Shown here piece after piece: positions 52,805 through 64,000 of a stretch of 64,000 nucleotides of DNA (its first letter is position 1; every line of letters begins with the position of its first letter). The position numbers were made by a program, and so were the translations under genes. The notes below the pieces were generated by a model. It made no database searches. It was not told the DNA's origin and worked only from the letters and a program-made list of their open reading frames with translations. The stretch is from Atkinsonella hypoxylon (lineage: Eukaryota > Ascomycota > Sordariomycetes > Hypocreales > Clavicipitaceae): assembly GCA_000729835.1 (NCBI GenBank), contig JFHB01000006.1, positions 1 to 64,000 on the forward strand, written 5' to 3'.

Positions 52805-55800
52805 TGCCTTGTGTGCTCTTGTTGCGGACAGATGCGACTTCTACAAATAAAGGTAGCCGCGAATACGTGTCGATGTGAGTTGCATGCAGAGCGCTCGTCA
52901 ATTGAGACAAGGATCTGATTTTCAGTAGTGCATTCGTGTTACACAGGATGACCAAGTACGAAGAGTCGAGGGGGAAAAGTTTGGCAAGCTATCAGCACTC
53001 AGGTCGCCGATAGTTGAATAGAACAGGGAGAGAAAAAAAAAAATCCAGTCGTTCCACGATTCACCAAGATGAATGAGGAAAGAGGGAACAGACAGCCTGC
53101 TCGTCGTGATCCCCAAAGCCGCTGTCGTGACAAGCTATAGACGGTCTTGCGCAGCAAATGGTTTTACCGTTGACCGTTGGCGACGCACAAGAATTTCAGT
53201 GGCTTAACGTCGAAAAGAAGGAATTCCGAACTAGTCTGCCGCATGCGCTCAAGGCAAACTGAGCTATTGCCGTAATACTAGAAGGAGAGGGAGACAACAA
53301 ATAGAAGAGTGAAAAGAATGAAAATACGCCAGAGGCGAACAAAGTCATGAAGCGTGTCGTGTACAGAATTGCGAAGGGGAGCAGAGACAACAAGTCCGAG
53401 TTGAAGTAGCGAAAAAGCTGGAACATGCCACTGGTCGGAAGGGGGGTTTGAGGAGGGTGTGCCACAGTGGGCCTGCCTACCTACCAGACCAGACTAGATT
53501 CCAGTCTCGTTACATGGACCAACCACACAGCGTTCGACCCCGCTAATACCAGACTACATATACTCTGACGCAAACCTAGGACAAGGCGGGTATTACGCGG
53601 CCAGCCGTAATGGACAGCCTGACCCCGCACAGCACTTGCAACGCGCCAATCTTCGGACCTGGGATGGCCATCCCTGGCCGCGTCAGCCAAAGGATCTCCT
53701 TGGTTTCAAGCTGGCCCCAACCTTGTACCGACAGGCCTTCACACCAATCGAATGAAAGATCTCCGTAGGCTCCGTAGGACACTTCCTCTGCACACTAATT
53801 TACACTTTAATTGAAGTAGCAGTGAGTAATTCTATGATAAAGAGGTACGTCGCAAGTCACAAATGTAGCAGTTCTGGTTAGCCTCTCGCCATCAATTGAA
53901 GGAGCCGTCAGTGAGGATCCGAGGGCGTCACAAATCGGTTGCTGTGAGGATTGCGATGCATCGCTATAGTCATATGTAAGGTGTTGCTGGAATTATTGAT
54001 GCTAGTGCTTGTCCATGATCCCCGGTACTAGCTCAAACGCGTCCGTTGTGGTGGCTTGGTGTGGAATGTTTTCGAAAGCTAGTTACCTACCTACCTACCT
54101 AGGTAGGTAGGTACCTAGTCACCAGACACCACTGTACCAAAGGTCTTTCAGTAGGTCACTCGGGGCCGCGCGCATGAGCCAGGGGGTTGCGGGCCCACCA
54201 GACCATATTAGAACCACATCGGAATCGAGATGGTTTGTGACACCTCGTGGCCTTTCCACCAAAACGATAAGAGTGAAGGTCTTCCTCGTTATATCAGCCG
54301 TGTTGCAATAGGATTTTGCAATCTACTAGCCTCAACCCTCAGTCAAGACCTCTCCCTGAGATGGAGGCTTCCTACCTGGGTAGGTTACAACTAGCTCGTG
54401 CTGCATGCCAGAACTCTTATCAAGCCGTGATCGGCTCGATACATCCTCACTTGGTAGGTGCCTGGGTAGGTAGTATGGAATGCAACTAATAATTAGTTAC
54501 CATCGCGTCAAAGCGACCCGGCAATAAGCACGGACGGGTGGGTGAGCAGGCTTTTGATAAAACGTGGGAGAACATCCTAATTAGGACTAGCTTGGCTGGG
54601 TTCAAGCCATTGATATTTTTTAACGAATTTCTCTGCATCGAAATGTTTCGATTCATCCCTGTCCCTATGCTCTATGGTCCCGTATTGTATTGGATTCCAA
54701 TCCTTGAAAAATGGAATTGGTGTTTGAAAGTCATACATACAGCGGCTTGCCTCTCTGCCGTCACTACAGACGGGGCCAGCTGTGAGACGAGACACGTAGT
54801 AAGGTTAGCCCACTAAAACACACAGCCAATCACAAGGAGTTGCTATATTTCAACGTTTTCCAGCCAATGAAAGTATGGTATAGGCCTCATCAGCTAAGCT
54901 AATGAGAGTGTCTCACAATCGTCGTCTTATCTCGTTTCATAATTCGGGTACAAAGTATTCACAAGAGACATGCTGACCAATTTCGTCAGCTAATTCGCTT
55001 ACATGGGTCCCACTTTTGCCTCCGTGCGCCCTGTTCCCGATGTATCGCGCTAGCTACCTAAAATATAGGTGCAAGTTATGCATCCTTTTAAAAGTAGTTG
55101 CCAACCTTGCACTGTGCTTACTTCATTCCTAGCCTAGGCTATAAGCTATAACCGTGGTCCGAGGGCCACGCGTAACCATATTGCCTACTCCAGAGCATAT
55201 GCAGCTTAGAGATAACCTACCTACGAATGCTGCAAAGATCTCTTCATAGGCCGTTTCACGCCTATTAAGCATATTAGCAATAGTAATAAGGCCTTCTAGG
55301 TCTGAAAGACGTAGGCGCATCGACCACCGCATCACAAGATCCCTGCAAACAGCGTCTTCATCAAGCAAAGTACACTCGCTTTGATATAAACTTCTTTCAA
55401 CATCAACAGAGACTTTCACCAAGCTTTAGAGAGGACAGTCACGAAGGCAGTAAACGCTTAGACGCTACAAACTGGCCGCCCCACTAAGATCCGCATACAA
55501 CTGTGCTTCTAACGCCGATTGGTGTGCTCGAGTTCGTCATAGATGCCTGCTGCCGGCGATGCGGCTGAATTGGTTGCGTAAGCTTTGAGCGTTTCAATAT
55601 CGGCGATGACGATTAAACACACGTCATTATCCCTCTGCTTCCAGAACCAGCAACCTTGGTCAACTTTGTGGCCAGTATAGCTAGCTGCTGGTCGTTCTCT
55701 TATACATAGGGACATTCGCGTGCTGAGCAGAACGACAAACCAGAAGTGCTCCGAACTGAGCCACGAACCAACATATAAGACGGCGGCAGCTTTTTACTCC

Positions 55801-55942
55801 TATTCATCACGAGAATGGAAAGTAAAGTATGCTATGTCTTTACATTCTCTGACCTGTAATGGCGATTCTGCTCCTCGGAACCACATAACGCCCCCGACCG
55901 AGCTTGATGAATCGTATCAATATATCGATGCGAACTTGATCC
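52805..55942. other. Gene-poor region
   Basis: Three kilobases without a supportable gene. Left part: promoter of the DUF3405 gene with G/A-rich tracts. Holds the (ACCT)n palindrome at 54085 and related words at 54375 and 54455. The frame at 54538-54816 lacks family features and is open on the opposite strand as well. Confidence 0.5.
54085..54118. repeat. Perfect (ACCT)4/(AGGT)4 palindrome
   Basis: ACCTACCTACCT followed by ACCTAGGT and AGGTAGGTAGGT forms a self-complementary 30-base core. Confidence 0.9.
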
Positions 55943-55947
55943 AATAA

Positions 55948-56191
55948 TGTTACGGGATAACCCCACGGATCCGCAGGTCACCGGCACACGTGACTGCAAC
56001 TATGCATAAATAGTCAGAAGCAACGCTTAGGTAGCTAGATCTAACTTAACAATTAATTAATTACATTACACTTTAATTAGATGCTCTATATAGAGGCTCT
56101 TATAATATTTTGTATAACCTATTATATAACCCGTTAGAAACGATAACCTATTAACGAATCTAACTATACACAGTCGGATTCCACCATAACA
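55948..56191 (+). repeat. LTR copy, left, plus orientation
   Basis: 244 bp, starts TGTTACGGG and ends CCACCATAACA, followed by the primer-binding-like AGTGGTAGCA. Confidence 0.85.
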
Positions 56192-57052
56192 AGTGGTAGC
56201 AATTGCTCTCCGCCATAAGCTATATCCAGGATTGCGGCAGCTGTGCCCGATTCCGACAAGAAAGGACCTAAGGTCCACATATGTTACGATGGTGGATAAC
56301 AAAGTTAAGGATCTACAAGAATGCCTAAAGGAACTAGGAAAACAACGGAGAACTGGGATCCGCAAGGAAGGCACTAACGCCCACCACGCTCAGAGCGAAT
56401 CCAACAGCGAGAACTCCAAAAACGACAAAGCAGCCTAGGGTGATTAGGATAACTAGAATAGAAACAACAGTTAATTCCAGTCTCAACCTCCGTTCTGAAA
56501 GGATAATTAGAATAATTGTAGTTAATACCTACTGTAGAAACAGGGGAACTAGCCGCTAAGAGGGCAGCAACTCTAGCTGTAGTAGAACCGAGATTTAGGG
56601 GCTAACCAGGATCGCTAGCTAGGGTCTTATTATCCTCGGCAACCCTAACGCTTCCGACGATAGGGACTGCAGCAAGGTAACAAGGAATATGCGCATGTGA
56701 CAATATATAAGGATAAATCCAACCGAGAAGAACATAAGAAATACCTTAAAAGCTGTGGATACTAACTTATGGAAGAAGGAGAAACGGTCGACGCTGACGA
56801 ACCACCGACTAGGCCAGAGTCCAACTTCATCGAAACTCATTTTGCTGAAAGTAAAGATAAGCAAAAGAAGAAAGTCAGGATTTCGGCGGTGGAATTCGTA
56901 AAATTGGTGGACGGTATGCAGCTCTCTTTCGGTAAAAGGAACGTGGTTCCTTCCACCGATCTCCTTTCGGAGTCGCTCCGTTTTTGACATCGCGATTTTA
57001 GCTTCCTGGGCTCACGAAGGGTTAGCAACAACCGGGAGCAATTGCTACCACT

Positions 57053-57296
57053 TGTTATAGTGGAATCCGACCGTGTATAGTTGGATTCGTTAATAGGTTA
57101 TTGTTTCTAACAGGTTATATAATAGGTTATATAAAATATCGTAAGAGCCTCTATATAGAGCATCTAATTAAAGTGTAATATAATTAATTAATTGTTAAGT
57201 TAGATTAAGCTACCTAAGCGTTGCTTCTGACTATTTATGCATAGTTGCAGTTACGTATGCTGGTGACCTGCGGATCCGTAGGGTTATCCCGTAACA
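57053..57296 (-). repeat. LTR copy, right, inverted
   Basis: 244 bp. Read on the minus strand it starts TGTTACGGG and ends CCACTATAACA, followed by the same AGTGGTAGCA motif pointing inward. Confidence 0.85.
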
Positions 57297-57301
57297 AATA
57301 A

Positions 57302-59956
57302 ACAGCAAAAGGCGTCGTAATAATGTATCCACCTCGTGATCTAAAGTGACCTTTAGTACCTGGATACCTAAGTAGCCTTTAGACATTTCTACACTACATT
57401 ACTAGGTGACAGATCTTACTCAGTACTAGTAATAATATATTAAGCCTTATAGGCTATGATTAAAATATTCTATAATTATACTTATTATATATAATAATAC
57501 CTTTAATTACTAGAAAGTAGTAAGTAAAGCTACTGTGGATACAAGACTAAGTACCTAGGTGTATTCCGTATACTGTTTTGAAATGCAGATGCTGCCAGTA
57601 CTTATACTATAGTGTAAATTAGTGCTTAAAAAGGAGTACCCTTTAGATACGTTATTTGATTGGTGCATAATTCTGTCGGTACCGCGGTGGAGCCGTACTG
57701 ACCTCAAAATACCCAGATAAGGCTATCCGACCACCACGCGACCCTTCTGGTTCCTCGAGAGGCCACGCGGCTTACCTGATACCGACGGGAGGCTTGGCTA
57801 GGCCATTGAGCACAGCGTCGGCCCAATCCATCATTTTCCAAGGGGCCAGGATGAACGTGCCAAAGTCGAACTGAAAACAAAATCTTAGCCCGCTCCGAAC
57901 GGCCTTGCGCTTCTTGCAACCCCAGTGAGGGGCCCACATCTTCCCTTTTAGGCTTAGCTCATACTGCGCGCTTACGTAGGTGGTGTGCCCTCCACAAAAC
58001 AAGAGGACCTGATCGTCTGTATTTCGAAAAGAGACCACAAAAAAAATAATTACTCCCAAGTTAGGCACCCCTTTTTCAAAAGTCTCATTATAGTAGACTA
58101 TTCATAATTCCCACCCAACATAATTCCCACCCACTTTCACCCACTTTAGCAGCCCATCCAGTAATTTAAATTCCGAGAAAGCCCAGCACGCACGGAGATT
58201 GCGATCCAATCAAATGTAATGAAGATCACTGACTCCACTGTGTGCTCTTACCAGGCCAAAGCGGGAAGCTACGCTTCTCCCTCCTTCCCCTGCTGCTTGC
58301 TTGCCTGTGCAAACATTCAACTCTACCAGCAACTTTATCACCCGGCAGTAATATTCCGTAGCCACCTAGCAATCAAATATTCCTTCACACAACACGCAAC
58401 CTGATGCGCCAAGTCTATCACGCGCCCGCTGATAATTGTATGCCATTCCACAACAAGGTCAACTCACTCGGCGCCTCGCACGAAGGGGAATTATTCATAC
58501 CAAGACCCTTTTCTCGGCCCCTGCCACAGCAGCGGAGACAATTCAATTCAGATTCGCTAACTACCGGACTGCTGCCTCCTTTTTTCGCCGTTGTTGCGCT
58601 AATAGCCTGACCAGACGTTTGTGACCAGAGCCGACGCGCATTACCAAAAAAAAAAACCACAATGATGCACACGCACTTTAGAATGGAATACTACGAGATC
58701 CTTCAAGGGGCGTTTAACGTATTATAGTAATATGAGATACTTAGAAAGGGGGGGCTTTTCCTCTATCAACCGGGAAGACGTTGTCTGATCCAAACATTAG
58801 GCATCCATTTTATACCTGCGTAAAATGGACCCATTCATTTCCATACCTAGGTACAGCATTCCACGCGCCAGGTCCTGTAAGCAGAGTGCCGAGCTGTGCC
58901 CAGGCTTGTCATGTCTGGTCTGGTGCAGGCCAGATACTCATGACTTGATGGCTACATACACCTGGTTCATAGAAGGGAAACCTTACTAGGTTGCCTACCT
59001 GGATGAAAACTTTCCTACAGCTCCCGCAATATCACCAAGCGTTCCCTCCTATGCGAGTCTGCTGCCTTCCGCTAGTTACCAGGTATGGTACCCTGTATAC
59101 CTACCTAGCCTCTCAGGCTTGCTATGTAACTCCTAAATCTAGTGGGACAGTGCAGTGCAGCTGCAGCCGGCTTCATTACAATACTGGGGCTCAAGATGTA
59201 AGTCCCTGTAGTCATTTGTAACGCCAAGTTCAATGCTAACCCCCCTCCCCCCCCCCGAAAAGGTCCTTTCAGAAACACGTGCGCAGCTGCTTGAGTTCGA
59301 CACTGCCTAGGTTCCTGAAACTGCATTGTCGTTCGTCAACCGCTTGGCAGCATGGAACAGAGATGAAACCAAGAGCGTGTACCATGTTACAACCAAGAGT
59401 AAACCAACGGGTTTCCAGTCATCATACGACTAGTTCGTAACTCGCCACAACAAATTAGTTCAGACATTAATGGTTAGAATTGCAGCCATGGGTAATTAAT
59501 CTAAGCCCACGCTAAACCGGTCGCGCTCTTCTTGAACCGCTACCCACACAAGATCCTCATTAACTCCTTCATTGGGATCAACCCAATATTGCTATGAAAA
59601 TAGATTTCTCTCGATTTGCACATGCCCAAAGGGAAAAAAAAAAAAAAACGCAAGCATCCGTAGAGTCTGTAAATAAGGTATTTCGTCACCTGCCGAAAAT
59701 ACTGCCGTAAGGTGCATTATAAAATCAGATAGTCCAACACCCAGGAGAAGAATTCTAAAAGATTAAGTTGATAATTCATCCGACCAAGAGCATTCAAGAG
59801 GCTGCCGTTAGTGAAAGACAGCACTGCTTCTGCCTGACCTCTGAATGACAAGGAAAGACTTCATATTACGGTCATCATCATGACGGCGCTGCTAGGCTAT
59901 TCATGGCTGCATATTTGCAACAGCTAGCCCCGTCGTACGTAAGCACATTTATGTGG
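57302..59956. other. Gene-poor, partly TA-rich region
   Basis: 57420-57540 is extremely TA-rich, like the other RIP-like segments. A minus-strand frame at 57704-58068 has some protein-like character (FGTFILAPWKMMDWADAV) but no family. Poly-C at about 59240-59258. Right part is 3' flank of the LIM gene. Confidence 0.45.
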
Positions 59957-61675
59957 TTACTGATCGAGTCTCCCTATCCGCGTCATGCGCCTGTTCATTC
60001 GCAGTCTTGAATGTGAACCAGCATCCAGACGTCCGTCCTTCCGAGTCGTTGGTGGCGGTGGGAGTTTCCTGCCGCCGTTACCAGAATGAGGACTTGGCCG
60101 GGCAGGAAGACCGTTGGGAATGCGAGCACCAGAGGCGACGCGAGGTGGAACTGATTGATAGGTCTCTTGCTCAACTTGTGACTGGGTTTGAACTCTTCTC
60201 CACGCATCTCGCTCGCAATAAGCGTTGTAATCGACTTCAAAGTATCCTTCAGTCAAGGGCAGTCCGCAGTCTACGCACCGAAAGCAGCCGACGTGATGCT
60301 TGACTTTAGCCTCGTCTTCCACAAATTGGCCTTCAATCCCGCGGCCACAGCTTCCGCAAAGGCTGTTGTTCAACTTGTGATAGTGTTGTTCGCAGTATGG
60401 CTTATCGTCAAGTACATAGAATACCGACGATGAGAACGGCTCCAAGCAAGTAGAGCAAACAAAGCATGCTTTGTGGTACTTGCCAGTCAGCCGACCATCT
60501 GCAGAAGAGACACTCTTACCGCGAATCGCGGTGCCACAGGATCTACAGTCGCCTCTTGATGGCAATGGGTCATGACCAACTGAACCCTGCCGTTCCCAAG
60601 CATCCCGTTGTCTGGTAAGGGGCAATGTACCGTGCTCACGTGTCATGTGGGAGTTGAGCCTGCGATGTCCAGGCATGTAGTCATCTTTTTGTTGTGGTGA
60701 GGGGCTGTAGGCTCGTCGGGAACGAAGCGATTGCTGGCTGTAAGAAGATAGACTTCCAGATCTGACGTCCCTGTGGGAGCCACTATAGGGAGACTCAACC
60801 ATTTCAAGAGCAATGTGGCGAGAACTTGCTGCTGCCGCTGCATCAATACACGGATTACTGAGTCTTGCCCTTTTGTCTGTTGACTTGATCTCATCTAGTC
60901 TCTGATCGAAGTCGCCGTGATATGCATGTGACCTTGTAGGACTTGTGTTTGCTGTTGTTTGGCTGGTCAGACTATCATCAGAGTATCCAGATGACACAGA
61001 GCTCGTCGAAGAATGATAAGGATTGCCAATCCCAAATTCAGCTGCTAGATCGACCGACCTTATGTTCTTAGATCTAGCTTCTGATAAAAGGCTGGTCCGT
61101 GGTGGCGGTTTCCGATTGCGAGCAGGGCTCATCGAATTCTTTTGCCTATGCCCAAGTCTACCTGTACCCCAGGACTGATCTGAACGAGACCCAGGGGCAG
61201 GTGGAGCACGATGTGTAGGAAAGACTTCTGCAGTAGGAGATAGATTCGTGTACGCCGCGGAGGGTGCGAGGTTTGGCCGTTTAGCAGAGTTGAATCTATC
61301 AGGGGCTCCAAAACCGTCGTGCCCATAACTTTTTGGCAAAGGTGGTGCAACCAGCTCCTCAGGTGATGATAAGAAATGTTCGAGTGATTCCTTGCGCTGT
61401 CGATGCCCACTTGTCGCTGTCGATGACCGTCTACTGAGATCAAATGGCACGGGAATAACGTCATTCATTCTGTCGATGAATCCTCCTTCCGGGTTCTGCT
61501 TATTTGGCTCCTCTGTAAGTAAGTCGTCAAAGCCACCATAACCTCCTGGTCGTCTTGGGAAAGTCGGGGAGTGTGGCGCTTCCCATGAATTTTCCCGCTC
61601 TTCGTCTGGATATACAGGAGAACCATACGGTGACAGGCTTGCTAGACTAATGGGTGTCATTTGGCCACTGTGCAT
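59957..61675 (-). CDS. LIM-domain protein with disordered N-terminus
   Basis: 572 aa in one exon from ATG 61675; a further upstream exon cannot be excluded. The first ~370 residues are Ser/Pro/Arg-rich and disordered. Two LIM zinc domains follow. LIM1 is CRSCGTAIRGKSV with GKYHKACFVCSTC (H-x2-C-x2-C-x2-C) and PYCEQHY. LIM2 is CGSCGRGIEGQFV with KHHVGCFRCVDC and AYCERD. The tail is Pro/Arg-rich. Two LIM domains after a long disordered region resemble fungal paxillin-like or Rho/cell-polarity LIM proteins; the precise ortholog is not clear. Likely a cytoskeletal or polarity adaptor acting by protein-protein contacts. Confidence 0.82.
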   Translation of the reverse strand: MHSGQMTPISLASLSPYGSPVYPDEERENSWEAPHSPTFPRRPGGYGGFDDLLTEEPNKQNPEGGFIDRMNDVIPVPFDLSRRSSTATSGHRQRKESLEHFLSSPEELVAPPLPKSYGHDGFGAPDRFNSAKRPNLAPSAAYTNLSPTAEVFPTHRAPPAPGSRSDQSWGTGRLGHRQKNSMSPARNRKPPPRTSLLSEARSKNIRSVDLAAEFGIGNPYHSSTSSVSSGYSDDSLTSQTTANTSPTRSHAYHGDFDQRLDEIKSTDKRARLSNPCIDAAAAASSRHIALEMVESPYSGSHRDVRSGSLSSYSQQSLRSRRAYSPSPQQKDDYMPGHRRLNSHMTREHGTLPLTRQRDAWERQGSVGHDPLPSRGDCRSCGTAIRGKSVSSADGRLTGKYHKACFVCSTCLEPFSSSVFYVLDDKPYCEQHYHKLNNSLCGSCGRGIEGQFVEDEAKVKHHVGCFRCVDCGLPLTEGYFEVDYNAYCERDAWRRVQTQSQVEQETYQSVPPRVASGARIPNGLPARPSPHSGNGGRKLPPPPTTRKDGRLDAGSHSRLRMNRRMTRIGRLDQ

Positions 61676-62147
61676 ACAAGTGTTTCCTGCCAGTTGATCA
61701 GCTTCTTCTTTTTGGTACTTGTGCTAGAAGTATGTAGAAATTTTTTACCTGTATCTATAGGTGGCGGCGTACGCCTGTATTTAGAGTATGTTGATTTTTC
61801 GACTTGGCTTTCAGAGGTCTTCGGTGCTTCAAGGGGTGATGATACTTTGCGAAAATCCTTTGTCAGCTACCAAACACTCATGGTTCAATCAGGGAACGTA
61901 CGCTCTGCTGCCGAGGTATTGCAGACATGCTCTCCCATCATGGAGATTTCAACCTGGGTGCCACATAATGAACATGTTATTGTCGGCAAAAATGTCGACT
62001 CTCGGGGCAGCGCCATGACGGCTGAGAGGTTATCCAAACACCAGCCCTGTCGTCGTATGAACTGAGATTACTGATTTGAATAGAGCCAAGTTTTTCATTC
62101 GAATGAGGCAACTAAGACGCCGTCTAGCACATTAGGCGGAGAAGCAG

Positions 62148-62186
62148 GAGAAGAAGAAGAAGAAGAAGAAGAAGAAGAAGAAGAAA
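62148..62186. repeat. GAA trinucleotide microsatellite
   Basis: About twelve to thirteen GAA/AGA copies. Confidence 0.9.
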
Positions 62187-62753
62187 GAAATGTTGATGGC
62201 CAGGGCCTTCTGACCACTTTTCTGTTTAATCTGCAAGATATAGAAAATAGCTGGCCGCATCAGTGTTCTCGGCGTTCGCGCACACTGGACGTGGTGAGGT
62301 CGTTTCACCCCTGAGATTTCTAATCCCTTTCAAGTCTCTGTTGCAAAATTCATGATTTCTGAGGCGAGGTCTGTTGGGTCACAGCCAGAGTTGAAGTTCG
62401 AAACAACGGAGTTGATGCTGTTACTGCAACAGAAAAGGTGGAGGTCTCGCAGTGGTTCTCGTTGTGGTTCTCGTTTCAAGCCTCCGTCCACTTACAGGCA
62501 GCAGCACAATACGACAATCGACAAATAATCTAGAGATAAAGATCAATCAGGCTCGGTGGCAGTTTCGACTAAGAAGCAGTGAGTTCAGTATATCTAGAGA
62601 GCGGAATTTCAATAAGCCAGCCAGTTATAGGAGGCCAAGGTGGTTCCCTGGTAATTAAGATGGTCAACAAGCGTGGTTGTAGGTGATGGGCCCGTGTCTC
62701 GTATTGAAAGACTAGTGGGTGTTGGATTGCCAGGGGAGGTGTGGTATGCTGCT

Positions 62754-62815
62754 AAGTGCCAAGTGCCCAGGTGCCAGGTGCCAGGTGCCAGGTGCTACGT
62801 TCCAGTTGCCAGGTG
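62754..62815. repeat. 7-bp tandem repeat
   Basis: Six to seven imperfect copies of AGGTGCC. Confidence 0.85.
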
Positions 62816-63430
62816 CGGGATTCCTTGCTGTGTTGGCGAACCAATAGCGGTGGGTGTGTGGATACCCCAGTGATTCGCTTTTGAACTTGAGCCCTTGCAC
62901 TTAGCTTTCCCTGCGGATCGTTTCGCTTCTTCTCACCAGACTTTTTTTCTCATTTACTAATCTCTTCATTTATGGGCAGCCTGGTGCCATGAAAGATAGT
63001 ACTCGGATATGTAATATGTACTGAGCTCAACAGCGGATCTCGGGTATGAAAGTATCGACAGTTTAAGGACTGGGGCAAGATGCGGTACATACATAAGCTT
63101 GGAAAGATTATTTCTGTAAGCATGCAAAGGGCCACTGACGAAACAGGCACGAGCAGCATTGCCATCTGTGGTAGAGGCTATCTGTAGTAGATGGAATTAG
63201 CTTCGCCCCGTGGTTCCGATCAAGTATCAGACATGGTGGCGTATGAGCACTTGTAAATGCAACTCAACTGGCTTTATTAAATTGCTCTCAAGAAATGCTT
63301 CTGCGAGTGTCGCCTCACCTAGGAATCCAAACTAGGGAGGCGATACCTGGATTTCTGGAACAATGTACGGAGAATTTCTGAATCTCTAGGGGGACCGGCA
63401 CCAACTTGGGGAGCTAGTCGCCAATTCGGG

Positions 63431-63490
63431 TGGTTCGGGCTGCTCTGGGTTGCTTTGGGTTGCTCTGGGTTGCTCTGGGTTGCTCGGAGC
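63431..63490. repeat. 10-bp tandem repeat
   Basis: About six copies of GGGTTGCTCT, one with T for C. Confidence 0.85.
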
Positions 63491-64000
63491 TGCGATTGCT
63501 TGCCAATTGATTGACACTTCACAAGTTAATGGATGACAAGCCACGGCGAGGGCAAGCAGCCATCTTGGACCCCTTCATTCACCCTTCCACTGGCTCCCTC
63601 GAGATGTCTAGTCGGAATTGACCCAAGAGGATTACGAAATTCCTATTCATCGGCCAATCATAACTAATTTGCTTCTTTCTGTCCCTTCCCCAGGATTGTG
63701 ATTGGACGACCCAACAGAAGACTTCTGAAACCGGCCATGTCGATGGTGTTGCCTCTTGCTTTACGTTATCATTCTAGTCACGACAGTTGTTTGTGCATGC
63801 GCCAGTGGGTATTAGAAGCATCTGCACCTTACGCCATAGTGGGGCAAGCACAGTTGGGCTGTTAACGCCACGCCGTGACGGTAACAGCCCTAGTGACCCT
63901 CCTGGCTAATGACGATAAGCGAAAATTCAACCTCGTCTCAAATGCTTGCCTACCTCGATCTTTGTAAGGGATAGAATTCTGGCGTGCCCTAGTGGATTGG

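Larger units (their letters stand above)
55948..57296. mobile_element. LTR element with both terminal repeats inverted, 5-bp duplication
   Basis: Two 244-bp copies (55948-56191 and 57053-57296) lie in opposite orientation. Each outer end is TGTTACGGGATAACCC (right copy read on the minus strand) and each inner end is ATAACA, so each is a TG...CA-type LTR. Immediately inside each comes the same AGTGGTAGCAATTGCTC, a plausible primer-binding site. The insertion is flanked by AATAA on both sides (55943-55947 and 57297-57301), so it integrated as one unit. The 861-bp interior is not itself an inverted repeat. The left part has a short frame (MVDNKVKDLQECLKELGKQR, 56289-56438), possibly gag-derived; the right part, read on the minus strand, starts MSKTERLRKEIGGRNHVPF at 56990. 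The copies differ at about sixteen positions, nearly all transitions. Confidence 0.8.
61676..64000. other. Right edge, promoter and simple repeats
   Basis: Promoter side of the LIM gene. No coding gene recognised. Contains three simple repeats listed separately. Confidence 0.5.

Noticed and set aside
54538..54816. 92-aa frame with hydrophobic stretches
   Set aside because: The opposite strand is also open and there is no family or splice evidence.
55948..57296. Complete copia or gypsy retrotransposon
   Set aside because: The interior is only 861 bp with no reverse transcriptase, integrase or protease, and the LTRs are inverted.
1..64000. CRISPR arrays, operons, tRNA and rRNA genes
   Set aside because: No regular direct repeats with unique spacers, no polycistronic layout, and no convincing tRNA B-box pairs or rRNA segments were seen; tandem repeats found are simple satellites.

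Overview
The window looks like nuclear DNA of a filamentous ascomycete (Pezizomycotina, most likely Sordariomycetes and probably Hypocreales; the order is inferred). Genes are spaced 0.5-3 kb apart. Their introns are short (about 50-160 nt), with GT(A/G)NGY donors, CTRAC-type branch sites and AG acceptors. Intergenic DNA carries (ACCT)n/(AGGT)n words. There are no operons and no Shine-Dalgarno logic. Several apparent ORF starts on this sequence are TTG or GTG, so starts were moved to the first credible ATG and splice junctions were checked for reading phase.

Layout: 1-4.4 kb is subtelomere-like or accessory DNA with a 409-bp mariner-type MITE and a broken APH-fold kinase gene. 4.4-12.4 kb is core: a Nop13-like nucleolar RNA-binding protein, an F-box-like protein and an Air1/Air2-like zinc-knuckle protein. 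14-16.4 kb holds two small secreted-protein genes, each with a TATA box about 100 bp upstream (one has three tandem cystine-knot units). 17.4-32 kb is a decayed accessory island: nested transposon remnants, a degenerate Ty3/gypsy chromodomain, a frameshifted homologue of an uncharacterised bacterial protein, a second broken APH gene, a broken acyl-protein thioesterase, ankyrin and BCS1-type ATPase debris, a prolyl-4-hydroxylase-like gene with one stop, and a frameshifted unknown gene. Among these sit two genes that look intact once spliced: a GNAT acetyltransferase and a UstYa-like (DUF3328) protein. A small two-exon gene at 32.8 kb marks the edge.

35-53 kb returns to core genes: ORMDL sphingolipid regulator, a GPI-anchored Cys/Thr-rich wall protein, a SUR7/PalI-type membrane protein, a probable mitochondrial conserved protein divergent from Mediator subunit Med1, mitochondrial methionyl-tRNA formyltransferase, an unnamed conserved protein and a DUF3405 glycosyltransferase-like protein. 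53-60 kb is gene-poor and contains the most unusual structure: a 1349-bp insertion bounded by two 244-bp LTR-like sequences in inverted orientation, each followed inward by the same primer-binding-like motif, the whole flanked by a 5-bp AATAA direct duplication. 60-61.7 kb is a two-LIM-domain protein; the last 2.3 kb has only simple repeats.

Many disabling or divergent changes are C-to-T/G-to-A transitions, and several intergenic segments are extremely TA-rich. That fits repeat-induced point mutation, but no dinucleotide indices could be calculated here.
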